From an uncultured Mycobacteriaceae bacterium (GTDB lineage Bacteria; Actinomycetota; Actinomycetes; Mycobacteriales; Mycobacteriaceae): a stretch of 64,000 nt of DNA. Shown one piece after another: positions 36,790 to 45,517 of this stretch. Location of the stretch: contig CADEGF010000031.1 of the NCBI GenBank assembly GCA_902826815.1, positions 1 through 64,000 on the forward strand, in the 5' to 3' direction. The number at the start of each line of letters is the position of its first letter. Position 1 is the first letter of the stretch. The notes beneath the pieces were generated by a model. That model searched no databases, was not told the origin of the DNA, and worked only from the letters and a program-made list of their open reading frames with translations. Position numbers and translations under genes: made by a program.

Positions 36790-38325
36790 ATGACCGACAA
36801 GGTCCTAGATCGCGACGAGAACGAGAACAAAAGCGAGGTCCACCGACTGAAACCGAACGCCGTCGGGATCGTCGGCGTGATGTTCATGGCCGTTGCCACC
36901 GCCGCTCCGATCACCGCAATGGTCGGCAACGTTCCCATCGCCGTCGGGTTCGGAAATGGTTCGTTCGCGCCTGCGGGCTACCTCGTCGCCACCATCGTGC
37001 TGTCGTTGTTCGCCGTCGGGTACGCCACGATGGCCAAACACCTCACCGCGACCGGCGCCTTCTACGGCTACATCGCGCACGGCCTCGGCCGCATCGTCGG
37101 CATGGCAAGCGGTCTGATCATCACGATGGCCTACGTCGTCTTCGAGGCCTCGCTGATCGGCATCTTCTCGTTCTTCGCGAAGAACCTCATGTCGTCGCTG
37201 TTCGGCATCGACGTGCACTGGATATTGCCCGCACTGCTGATGATGGCGGCGAACTCTGCGCTCGCCTACTACGACATCAACATCGCAGCCAAGGTGCTCG
37301 GTGTCTTCCTGATCACCGAGATCATCATGCTGTCGCTCGGCGCATTCGCCGTCCTGTTCCACGGCGGCGGCCCCGACGGCCTGGCAATCGGTGACACCCT
37401 CAACCCGCTCGGCGCGTTCACCTCCGCGGAAGGGATCGTCGGCGCCAGTGCCGGACTCGGCCTGTTCTTCGCGTTCTGGTCATGGGTCGGATTCGAGTCC
37501 ACCGCGATGTACGGCGAGGAGTCGCGCAACCCGAAGAAGATCATCCCAAGGGCGACCATCCTCAGTGTCGTCGGCATCGGCCTGTTCTACGTATTCGTCT
37601 CCTGGATGGCGATCGCAGGAACCGGGCCGTCGCACGCGATCGAGCTCGCGCAGAACGCGGACACCGCAGGCGATATCTTCTTCGGCCCGGTGCGCCAGTA
37701 CTACGGCGAGTGGGCAGTGACCATGTTCAACATCCTGCTTTGCACCGGATCGTTCGCCTGCGGCATGGCGTTCCACAACTGTGCGTCGCGCTACCTCTAT
37801 GCCCTTGGCCGCGAAGGCCTTTCGAAGCGGATGCAGCAGACCATCGGCAGGACCCATCCCACCCACGGTTCGCCGCACGTCGCATCTCTCGTGCAGACCG
37901 GCGTCACGCTGGTATTGGTCCTGTCCTTCCTCTTCGCGGGGATGGATCCCTATCTGCACCTCTACACGCTGCTTGCGATTCTCGGCACCATGGCGATCCT
38001 GATCGTGCAGTCGCTGTGTGCATTCTCGGTGATCAGCTACTTCCACATCCGCGGCCACAACGAAGAGAGCAAACACTGGTTCAAGACTCTGGTCGCGCCA
38101 CTGCTCGGCGGGCTCGGCATGCTGTACGTCGTCGTCCTGCTCTGGCAGCACAAGGAGGCTGCGGCGGGTGCCGCCTCTGGCACGCTTCTGTTCAAGCTGA
38201 CACCGTGGATCGTCGTCGGGTTGTTCGTCTTCGGCGGTGCCCTTGCGATCTACTTCAAGTACAGAGACCCTGCTAAATACGAGCTGATCGGCAGAGTCGT
38301 CTACGACGAAACCGAAGAACGGTAG
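36790..38325 (+). CDS. APC-family permease (amino acid/amino alcohol)
   Basis: 511 residues from ATG 36790 (CGGAGG 10 bases upstream; an in-frame TTG 36754 has none). About 12 membrane helices, APC superfamily: GVMFMAVATAAPITAMVGN in the first helix, WSWVGFESTAMYGEESRNPKKIIPRA in the sixth-helix region. Ethanolamine- or amino-acid-type substrates are usual. Opposite to the aminotransferase and with the same control region, it probably imports the amino alcohol or aminoacetone used by the shell enzymes. Followed by the dehydratase gene after 19 bases. Confidence 0.9.
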   Translation: MTDKVLDRDENENKSEVHRLKPNAVGIVGVMFMAVATAAPITAMVGNVPIAVGFGNGSFAPAGYLVATIVLSLFAVGYATMAKHLTATGAFYGYIAHGLGRIVGMASGLIITMAYVVFEASLIGIFSFFAKNLMSSLFGIDVHWILPALLMMAANSALAYYDINIAAKVLGVFLITEIIMLSLGAFAVLFHGGGPDGLAIGDTLNPLGAFTSAEGIVGASAGLGLFFAFWSWVGFESTAMYGEESRNPKKIIPRATILSVVGIGLFYVFVSWMAIAGTGPSHAIELAQNADTAGDIFFGPVRQYYGEWAVTMFNILLCTGSFACGMAFHNCASRYLYALGREGLSKRMQQTIGRTHPTHGSPHVASLVQTGVTLVLVLSFLFAGMDPYLHLYTLLAILGTMAILIVQSLCAFSVISYFHIRGHNEESKHWFKTLVAPLLGGLGMLYVVVLLWQHKEAAAGAASGTLLFKLTPWIVVGLFVFGGALAIYFKYRDPAKYELIGRVVYDETEER

Positions 38326-38344
38326 TTAGGAGCAGCATCCGCCC

Positions 38345-40594
38345 GTGCGCGAAAAGGATCTCGACCTCGGGCGGATGCGCGTCCTCGACGCGAAACCGGT
38401 CAACCTCGACGGCTTTTCGGTCACCAATCCGGAACTCGGGCTGGTCGCGATGGTCAGCCCGCATGATCCGGAGCCGTCTCTGGTGGTGCGCGACGGGGCC
38501 GTCGTAGAGCTCGACGGCAAGGCGGCCGAGGACTTCGACGTCATCGACGAGTTCATCGCCCGCTACGGCCTTGACCTCGAGACGGCGCCGGAGGCAATGG
38601 CTTTCGAGGACGCGGTGTTGGCCAGGATGATGGTCGACGTCAACGTCGGCAGGGCCGAGGTGGTGCGGCTGATCGGTGGCACCACCCCGGCCAAACTGGC
38701 CCGCGTCATCGCCGTCCTCACCCCCGTCGAGATGCAGATGGCGATGGCCAAGATGCGGGCGAGGCGGACCCCGAGCAACCAGGCCCACGTCACCAATCAG
38801 CTCGACGATCCATTGCTCATCGCCGCCGACGCCGCCAGCGCCGTAGCCTACGGTTTCCGCGAGGTCGAGACCACGGTGCCGGTGCTGGGAGACGCGCCGT
38901 CCAACGCCGTCGCACTGCTGATCGGCAGCCAGGTCGGCGTGCCCGGTGCGATGGCCCAGTGCTCGATCGAGGAAGCACTGGAACTGCGGCTCGGACTGCG
39001 TGGGCTTACCAGCTACGCCGAAACGATCTCTCTCTACGGAACAGAGCAGGTCTTCGTCGACGGCGACGACACTCCGTTCTCCAAGGCCATCCTCACGTCC
39101 GCGTATGCTTCGCGCGGCCTCAAGATGAGGGTGACCAGCGGTGGCGGGGCCGAAGTTCTGATGGGCGCTGCCGAGAAATGCTCGATCCTGTATCTGGAGT
39201 CGCGGTGCGTCTCGCTGGCCCGGGCATTGGGCGCGCAAGGTGTGCAGAACGGCGGGATCGACGGCGTCGGCGTGGTGTCCTCGGTGCCCGAGGGTATGAA
39301 GGAGCTGCTCGCCGAGAACCTGATGGTGATGCTGCGCGACCTCGAATCGTGTGCGGGCAACGACAACCTCATCTCGGAATCCGACATCCGACGCAGCGCG
39401 CACACCCTGCCGGTCCTGCTGGCGGGCGCGGACTTCATCTTCTCCGGGTTCGGCTCGATTCCCCGCTACGACAACGCATTCGCGCTGTCCAACTTCAACT
39501 CCGACGACATGGACGACTTTCTTGTTCTGCAGCGGGACTGGGCGGCCGACGGTGGGTTGCGGACCGTCTCGGCCGAACATCTCGCGAAGGTGCGCAGGCG
39601 CGCGGCGACCGCGGTGCAGGCGGTCTACCGCGACCTCGGCCTTGCCGACTACGAAGACGAACACATCGACGAGGTCGTGGTGGCGAACGGATCGCGCGAT
39701 CTGCCGCCGGGACACCCGCGAATGGTCGCCGAGGCGGCGGCGGCGATCGAAGCCAAACAACTCACGGTCTTCGACGTGATCGCATCGCTGAAGCGCACCG
39801 GCTACGACGACGAGGCCGAGGCGATCATGCGGTTGACCCGCGAACGGCTCAAGGGTGACCAACTGCAGACGTCGGCGATCTTCGACGACGACTTCCGGGT
39901 GCTGTCGAAGATCACCGACCCGAACGACTACACGGGCCCCGGCACCGGATACACCCCGTCCGACGAACGGCGCGCCGAGATCGAGAACATCCGCCAGGCG
40001 CGGACCGTACCGGAACTGACGGCCGATCAGGATGAACACCGGGGACACCTCACGGTCACCGACGTCGAGGAGGCGCAGCAGGGCAGCGATCCACGTGAGG
40101 TGTGTATCGGACTGTCGCCTGCGTTCGCCCGGTCCGTCTGGCTCACGCTGTGCGGTTTGACGGTCGGCGAGGCGCTGCGTCAGATCGAAGCCGGGCTGGA
40201 GGAAGAGGGCTGCGTATCGCGACTCGTCAGGGTCAGGTCGACGATCGACGTCGGGTTGATCGGGCTCACTGCCGCGCGGCTGTCTGGGTCAGGGATCGGA
40301 ATTGGGTTGCAGGGCAAGGGGACCGCGTTGATTCATCGGCGTGACCTTGCGCCGCTGGCCAACCTGGAACTCTTCAGCGTCGCCCCGCAGCTGACGGCGG
40401 CGATGTACCGCGAGTTGGGTAAGAATGCGGGCAGGCATGCGAAGGGGATGACGCCGGTGCCGATCCCTGCCCTCGGTACCGACGAGTCGATCTCGGCCCG
40501 CTACCAGGCCCGCACGGTAGCCCTCGTCGCGCTGGAGCGTGATTTGTGCGAGCCTGGCCTGCCGCCGATGACGGTGAAGGTGGTGAGGAAATGA
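38345..40594 (+). CDS. B12-dependent diol/glycerol dehydratase, fused large + medium subunits
   Basis: 749 residues from GTG 38345. Residues 1 to about 555 are the large subunit (PduC type): substrate/B12 pocket SNQAHVTN (Gln146, His148), FREVETTV, GLTSYAETISLYGTEQVFVDGDDTP, SRCVSLARALGAQGVQNG, FIFSGFGSIPRYDN. After a linker (DERRAEIENI...), about 600-749 match PduD (IGLSPAFARSVW, LSGSGIGIGLQGKG, IHRRDLAPLANLELF). The fusion has lost the PduD N-terminal encapsulation helix. It makes propionaldehyde from 1,2-propanediol or 3-hydroxypropionaldehyde from glycerol by radical chemistry. Confidence 0.93.
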   Translation: MREKDLDLGRMRVLDAKPVNLDGFSVTNPELGLVAMVSPHDPEPSLVVRDGAVVELDGKAAEDFDVIDEFIARYGLDLETAPEAMAFEDAVLARMMVDVNVGRAEVVRLIGGTTPAKLARVIAVLTPVEMQMAMAKMRARRTPSNQAHVTNQLDDPLLIAADAASAVAYGFREVETTVPVLGDAPSNAVALLIGSQVGVPGAMAQCSIEEALELRLGLRGLTSYAETISLYGTEQVFVDGDDTPFSKAILTSAYASRGLKMRVTSGGGAEVLMGAAEKCSILYLESRCVSLARALGAQGVQNGGIDGVGVVSSVPEGMKELLAENLMVMLRDLESCAGNDNLISESDIRRSAHTLPVLLAGADFIFSGFGSIPRYDNAFALSNFNSDDMDDFLVLQRDWAADGGLRTVSAEHLAKVRRRAATAVQAVYRDLGLADYEDEHIDEVVVANGSRDLPPGHPRMVAEAAAAIEAKQLTVFDVIASLKRTGYDDEAEAIMRLTRERLKGDQLQTSAIFDDDFRVLSKITDPNDYTGPGTGYTPSDERRAEIENIRQARTVPELTADQDEHRGHLTVTDVEEAQQGSDPREVCIGLSPAFARSVWLTLCGLTVGEALRQIEAGLEEEGCVSRLVRVRSTIDVGLIGLTAARLSGSGIGIGLQGKGTALIHRRDLAPLANLELFSVAPQLTAAMYRELGKNAGRHAKGMTPVPIPALGTDESISARYQARTVALVALERDLCEPGLPPMTVKVVRK

Positions 40595-40929
40595 GCACCG
40601 ACCAGAGGTTCACGGTGCAGGCCGCGGTTGACGGCAAGCTCGCGCTTTCGGACCTGCGCATGGACCCGGCCACGTTGGCGCATCAGGCGTCGGTCGCCAA
40701 GGACGACGGCAATCCGCAGTTGGCCGACAACTTCCTGCGCGCAGCGGAATTGGCGCTTCTCGACGGTGAAGAAGTGATGAGTCTCTACGATGCGCTGCGC
40801 CCGCACCGGTCGACCGCCGACGAGTTGGAGGCGTGGCGGATGTCGCTCGAGAGCCGCGGCGCGCATCGGTGCGCCGAACTCGTGCGGCAGGCGGCTGATG
40901 TGTATGCCCGGCGAGGCCTTCTGCGTTGA
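40591..40929 (+). CDS. Diol dehydratase small subunit (PduE type)
   Basis: 112 residues from ATG 40591, overlapping the previous stop (ATGA). Core LALSDLRMDPATLAHQASVAKDDG, NFLRAAELALLDGEEVMSLYDALRPHRST and the tail CAELVRQAADVYARRGLLR match PduE. It is about 60 residues shorter at the N-terminus than enterobacterial PduE, lacking the helix that targets the enzyme to a shell. Needed for the assembled dehydratase. Confidence 0.93.
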   Translation: MSTDQRFTVQAAVDGKLALSDLRMDPATLAHQASVAKDDGNPQLADNFLRAAELALLDGEEVMSLYDALRPHRSTADELEAWRMSLESRGAHRCAELVRQAADVYARRGLLR

Positions 40930-42641
40930 CCGCCGCGGGCGTCGTCGCCGGGATCGATGTGGGAAACCACACCACGGAGATCGTCCTGGCCCGCGTCGGC
41001 GACCGCGGGGTCGACCCCATTGCGCACGGTCAGGCTCCCACCCGCGGCCGGAAGGGATCCCGCGAATCGCTCGAGGGGGCGGCGGCGCTGCTGCACCGGT
41101 TGGAGGTCGAGGCGGATGTCGCGGCCGAGCAGTTGGTGCTGGCGACGCTGCGGCCGGTCGACACGTCGACGGCCCCGCTTCCACGCGCGTCCTCACCGCG
41201 CTCACCGGTGCGCAGCCTGCGCAAGCCTGATGCGCGAACACCCGCGGGCTCCGGATCGGCGGTCGGGCGGCATGTCCCGCTCGCCGGCCTCGGTGGAAGC
41301 GTGATCGCCAGGCCCGCAATCGTTTCCGTTGACTCAACCACCGACTTCGAGGTGGCCGCAGAGGCGCTCACCCGTGCGCTGGAGCGCGGCTGGCAGATCG
41401 TTGGGGTGATCGCTGCGCAGGACGACGCCGTGCTCATCCGCAACCGCATTCCGGCCGATGTGCCCGTCGTCGACGAGGTCGACCTCACCTGCCTGGAACC
41501 GGGCGCGCTGGTTGCGGTCGAGGTTGTCGCCGAGGGCCGCGCGTACCGGGCGATGGCCGACCCGATTGCGCTGTCGGCGGCATTGCAGCTCGGGCACGAC
41601 CAGATCCAAGACGTCGCCGTGTTCACGCGGGAGCTGGCCGATTCGCCCGCGATCGCGGTGACCGTCCGGACCGGGCCGCCGGAACCTCCTGCGCCGGATG
41701 ACGACTACGTCGACTGTGTGGTCGACGGCAACGAGGTCCGCTACACCCCCGCGCAGGCGCAGAGCCTCCTGCGGTCGCAACCGCCGGGCAGTGCGGTCCG
41801 CGTCCGCCTTCGCGCGATTCCGTCGGCGGAGAGTGAGATCGCCGTCGACGATGTGTTCTTCACCGATCTCGCATCGATCGACGACGGGGTATGGCTGCGC
41901 CGCGGCGTCGCGGACACCCACGGCACCGTGGTGGCGCTGCTGGCCGCCGACCACGTATCCGACGCCGCCGCGACACTGACCGAGTTGAGCGGTAAACCTG
42001 CGCACACACTCGCAACCGAACCGGAAGCCGCGGCGTGTGGAGCGCGCACGACGCCTGGGTTGCCGCCGGAGTCGATCGTATGTGACATCGGTGGCGGCAC
42101 AATCGATCTGGTCGGTGGCGACCTCACGGTGGTCGCGGCAGGCGCGGGAGAGACGATCACTGTCGCGGTCGCGCGCGTGCTCGGCATTCCGCGCGCGCTT
42201 GCGGAGCAGGTGAAGCGGACACCGGCGGTGCGGGTGGAGAGCCCGCACATCGCTCACGAGGAGGACGGGCGCCGGGTGTTCCTCGACGCTCCCGCACCCG
42301 CTGATGCGGTAGGTCGTCTGTGCACGCGCGGGAGTGCGGGTCTGGTGCCGTTCACCGGCAAGCTGGCCGCCGAAGAGTGGCGCAGCCTGCGGCTTGCCGT
42401 CAAGCAGGAAACGGTCGCGACCAACATCGCGCGATGCATGCCGGTGTTCGACGGGGGCGCGACCGCGCTCGTGCTCGCGGGCGGCGGAGCACTGGACGAC
42501 GAGCTATTGCGTACCGTGAGCGAGGCTCTGCGCGGCACCGGGGTGGTGGTCGGGCGGGCGAACGTCGACGGCGTGCACGGCCCGCGGTTCGCGGTGGCGT
42601 CCGGGCTCGTCCATCTGTACGCGCGCGCCCGTGATCAGTAG
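40926..42641 (+). CDS. Diol dehydratase reactivase large subunit (PduG/DdrA type)
   Basis: 571 residues; TTG start at 40926 overlaps the TGA of the small subunit. Actin/Hsp70-like ATPase: VVAGIDVGNHTTEIVLA at the N-terminus, the swivelling insert about 95-330, VCDIGGGTIDLVGGD, and LVLAGGGALDDELL. Exchanges damaged cobalamin in the dehydratase using ATP. The partner small subunit (PduH/DdrB) does not follow, so it is elsewhere, not needed, or replaced. The last 7 bases overlap the convergent MBL gene. Confidence 0.9.
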   Translation: MTAAGVVAGIDVGNHTTEIVLARVGDRGVDPIAHGQAPTRGRKGSRESLEGAAALLHRLEVEADVAAEQLVLATLRPVDTSTAPLPRASSPRSPVRSLRKPDARTPAGSGSAVGRHVPLAGLGGSVIARPAIVSVDSTTDFEVAAEALTRALERGWQIVGVIAAQDDAVLIRNRIPADVPVVDEVDLTCLEPGALVAVEVVAEGRAYRAMADPIALSAALQLGHDQIQDVAVFTRELADSPAIAVTVRTGPPEPPAPDDDYVDCVVDGNEVRYTPAQAQSLLRSQPPGSAVRVRLRAIPSAESEIAVDDVFFTDLASIDDGVWLRRGVADTHGTVVALLAADHVSDAAATLTELSGKPAHTLATEPEAAACGARTTPGLPPESIVCDIGGGTIDLVGGDLTVVAAGAGETITVAVARVLGIPRALAEQVKRTPAVRVESPHIAHEEDGRRVFLDAPAPADAVGRLCTRGSAGLVPFTGKLAAEEWRSLRLAVKQETVATNIARCMPVFDGGATALVLAGGGALDDELLRTVSEALRGTGVVVGRANVDGVHGPRFAVASGLVHLYARARDQ

Positions 42642-43276
42642 CTTTTTGCACCCTGCGCCAGGCCGTCGAGCGCCTCGTCGATGTGGTCGGTCCAGCGTCC
42701 CGGCTGGATGCGGTGCACAGCCGAGTCACCTTGGAATGCGCTGGAAATCACCACATCGGGGTTCAGCGTGCGCAGGAGCCGCAGGCTCGCGGCCAACGCG
42801 TCGGCGTCACCGATGCCTGGGATGTAGCCCGCCCACCAGTTCCCGGCATCGCCGTGAATCAAGGTGTCGCCGGTAAACAAATAGCTGCCTTCTTCGCCGT
42901 CGATCAGATAGCAGGTGCTGCCCGGTGAGTGCCCCGGCGTCGGGATGACTTCGATTCCGTTGACGTCGGTGTGGCGGCTGCCAAGCGGAACGTCGACGTG
43001 AGCGTGTTGGCCGATCTCGAGCAGCTCCGCGACGGGTGCGTGCAGCGACGAGTCGAAGTGGTCGGCGATCTTCGTCAGCATCGGGCCCGCTTCGTCGCGG
43101 TGCGACAGGTACTGATCGGAGACGCCGCCGAGGGCTTCGAGTTCGGAGAAGTCGGCATCGGTCGCCGTCGAGTAGAATAGTGAATTGCGGCCGGTCCACA
43201 GGAATGCGTGGGTCGTCAGCCCGGGAAAGGGCGAGTCGGTGCGGGTCTGCCAGAGGTCGCTCAGAACTTGTTTCAT
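42635..43276 (-). CDS. MBL-fold hydrolase
   Basis: 213 residues from ATG 43276. Metallo-beta-lactamase fold: the first motif is degenerate (YLSHRDEAGPM instead of HxHxDH), but TPGHSPGSTCYL and FTGDTLIHGD are good, and a late SSAFQGDSAVH. Metal binding may be altered by the missing His. Such proteins hydrolyse thioesters, lactones and the like. It is convergent with the reactivase and may be unrelated to the microcompartment. Downstream on the same strand nothing follows directly. Confidence 0.8.
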   Translation of the reverse strand: MKQVLSDLWQTRTDSPFPGLTTHAFLWTGRNSLFYSTATDADFSELEALGGVSDQYLSHRDEAGPMLTKIADHFDSSLHAPVAELLEIGQHAHVDVPLGSRHTDVNGIEVIPTPGHSPGSTCYLIDGEEGSYLFTGDTLIHGDAGNWWAGYIPGIGDADALAASLRLLRTLNPDVVISSAFQGDSAVHRIQPGRWTDHIDEALDGLAQGAKSY

Positions 43277-43333
43277 GCCACCACCGTGCAACCTAAACAA
43301 TTGTTGAGGTCAAGCGGCGACGAGTCTGGCTAG

Positions 43334-44398
43334 TCACAGCCCTGGGACGATGTCTCCGAGGGCGAACGTGACGGGCTGGTCGAGTTGGGTGTAGGTGCAC
43401 GAGCGCGGGTCGCGATCGGGCCGCCAGCGGTTGAATTGCGCTGTGTGGCGGAACCTCTCGCCTTCCATGTGGTCGTATCGGACCTCGACTACCCGCTCCG
43501 GTCGCAGCGGGATGAAGGACAGGTCCTTACCCGCGTTCCAGCGCGAGCCTGCCGAATTCTGCCTCAGAGCTGGTTGCACAGCCACGTGCGCCGCCCAGTT
43601 CCATGGATGCTCGTCGAACGTGGTGACGAGCGGCTGCAATTCGGTGAGAAGCTGCCTGCGGGTCGCCATCGGGAAGGCGCCGATGACGCCGACCGACGCG
43701 AGCGTGCCGTCGTCTTTGAAGAGCCCGAGCAGCAGTGAGCCGATCGCGTCGGCACCGGACTTGTGCAACCGGTATCCGGCGACGACGCAGTCCGCCGTTC
43801 GAGTGTGCTTGATTTTGACCATGATTCGCTTGTCCGGTTGATACGTGATGGTCAGCGGTTTGGCGACGATCCCGTCCAGGCCCGCCCCCTCGAACTCGGA
43901 GAACCATCGTTGCGCCGTGGTCGCATCGGTGGTGGCGGGGGTGACGTGAAATGTCGGCCCCGCGTCGGCCAGGGCAGCGACCAGCGCGGCGCGCCGCTCG
44001 CTGAACGGGCGTCCCGTGAAGTCGTCGTCGCCGAGCGCGAGCAGATCGAACGCGATGAACGCAGCCGGTGTCTGCTCGGCGAGCATCCGCACCCGCGATG
44101 CGGCCGGGTGCAGCCGCAGTTGCAGCGTCTCGAAGTCCAGCGCGCCGTCGGCGGCGATGACGATCTCACCGTCGATCACGCAGCGGTCTGGCAGCTCCGC
44201 AATGGCTGCTGCCACCAGTTCGGGGAAATAGCGGGTCATCGGGCGCTCGTTGCGGCTGCCCAGCTCGACCTCGTCGCCGTCACGGAAGCAGATCGACCTG
44301 AAGCCGTCCCACTTGGGCTCGTAGGAAGCGTCGGGCGGGATGGTCGGCACCGATTTCGACAGCATCGGCGACACCGGCGGCATGACGGGCAACTGCAC
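43334..44398 (-). CDS. ligC: ATP-dependent DNA ligase LigC (LigC1)
   Basis: 354 residues, GTG start 44398 (ATG 44383 also possible). Nucleotidyl-transferase motif I YEPKWDGFR with adenylated Lys29, then IDGEIV (motif III), GLDGIVAKP (motif IV) and VKIKHTRTADCVVAGYR (motif V); OB-fold C-terminus. The sequence follows M. tuberculosis LigC closely. It seals nicks in end-joining or base-excision repair. Head-to-head with the second ligase at 44458, sharing a 59-base promoter region. Confidence 0.93.
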   Translation of the reverse strand: MQLPVMPPVSPMLSKSVPTIPPDASYEPKWDGFRSICFRDGDEVELGSRNERPMTRYFPELVAAAIAELPDRCVIDGEIVIAADGALDFETLQLRLHPAASRVRMLAEQTPAAFIAFDLLALGDDDFTGRPFSERRAALVAALADAGPTFHVTPATTDATTAQRWFSEFEGAGLDGIVAKPLTITYQPDKRIMVKIKHTRTADCVVAGYRLHKSGADAIGSLLLGLFKDDGTLASVGVIGAFPMATRRQLLTELQPLVTTFDEHPWNWAAHVAVQPALRQNSAGSRWNAGKDLSFIPLRPERVVEVRYDHMEGERFRHTAQFNRWRPDRDPRSCTYTQLDQPVTFALGDIVPGL

Positions 44399-44457
44399 CG
44401 GCCCATTCTCGCCCTTAAAACCACGGCCGATGACATTGCCGGGTGTCGCCGGTCTAG

Positions 44458-45516
44458 ATGAGTATGGAAAGCGTGGATCTCCCCGTGCAGCCACCGATCG
44501 AACCGATGCTGGCCAAAGCCCAGGCCAAGGTGCCGGACGAGGCCGGGGTGTGGTCCTACGAGCCCAAGTGGGACGGCTTCCGGGCGCTGATGTTCCGCGA
44601 CGGCGACGACGTCGTACTGCAGTCGCGCAGCGGAAAGGACCTCGGCAGGTACTTCCCGGAGCTATTGGACGCACTGCGCGCCGAAACGAGCGTGCGCTGT
44701 GTCCTTGACGGCGAGGTCGTCGTTCCTCGGGAGATCGGCGGGCGCATCCGGCTGGACTGGGAGTCGCTCAGCCAGCGCATCCACCCGGCGGCCAGCCGCA
44801 TCAAGATGCTCTCCGAGGAGACCCCCGCGCATTTCATCGGGTTCGACGCGTTGGCGAGTGGGGACACGTCGCTGCTGAACGAGCCCTTTCGGGTCCGCAG
44901 GGAATCGCTGACCGAGGCGGTGAATGAGAAGCAGTGGTGCCACGTCACCCGCACGACCGAGGACCCCGAGCTGGGCGCGCAGTGGCTGAACATGTTCGAG
45001 GGTGCAGGCCTCGACGGGGTGATCGCCAAACGTATCGATGGCCCCTACGTCCCCGGCAAGCGCGAGATGGTGAAGGTCAAGCACGCCCGCGACGCCGACT
45101 GTGTGGCCATCGGCTACCGCATCCACAAGAGCGGCGAAGGTGTCGGATCGATTCTGCTCGGTCTCTACCGTGACGATGGCGAGCTCCAGATGGTCGGCGG
45201 CGCAGCGTCATTCACTGCCAAGGACCGGCTGAAACTGCTGGCAGACCTCGAACCGCTGCGTGAAGGTGACGGCACGAGAGACGGCGAGCCGAGCAGGTGG
45301 AACTCCGCCGCCGACAAGCGCTGGATCCCGGTACGGCCCGAGAAGGTATGCGAGGTCGCCTACGACCAGATGGAGGGAAACGCGGTGCACGGCAAGCGTT
45401 TCCGGCACGCCGTCAAGTTCCGTCGCTGGCGGCCCGACAGGGAACCACTGAGCTGCACGTTCGATCAGCTCGACGTGCCGGTGAACTACGACCTCTACGA
45501 CGTGCTGGGGTCCTGA
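44458..45516 (+). CDS. ATP-dependent DNA ligase LigC2
   Basis: 352 residues. Motif I YEPKWDGFR with Lys37, LDGEVVVP, GLDGVIAKR and VKVKHARDADCVAIGYR are all present. It is a paralogue of the ligase at 43334, extended by inserted loops (EIGGRIRLDWESL). M. smegmatis also carries two LigC proteins next to Prim-PolC. Probably cotranscribed with the Prim-PolC gene that starts 2 bases after its stop. Confidence 0.92.
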   Translation: MSMESVDLPVQPPIEPMLAKAQAKVPDEAGVWSYEPKWDGFRALMFRDGDDVVLQSRSGKDLGRYFPELLDALRAETSVRCVLDGEVVVPREIGGRIRLDWESLSQRIHPAASRIKMLSEETPAHFIGFDALASGDTSLLNEPFRVRRESLTEAVNEKQWCHVTRTTEDPELGAQWLNMFEGAGLDGVIAKRIDGPYVPGKREMVKVKHARDADCVAIGYRIHKSGEGVGSILLGLYRDDGELQMVGGAASFTAKDRLKLLADLEPLREGDGTRDGEPSRWNSAADKRWIPVRPEKVCEVAYDQMEGNAVHGKRFRHAVKFRRWRPDREPLSCTFDQLDVPVNYDLYDVLGS

Positions 45517-45517
45517 C

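Noticed and set aside
38273..40048. Long open frame (591 codons) on the minus strand
   Set aside because: It lies entirely antisense to the well-supported diol dehydratase gene; high GC in third positions keeps this frame open. Its translation is Arg/His/Asp-rich and without domain logic.
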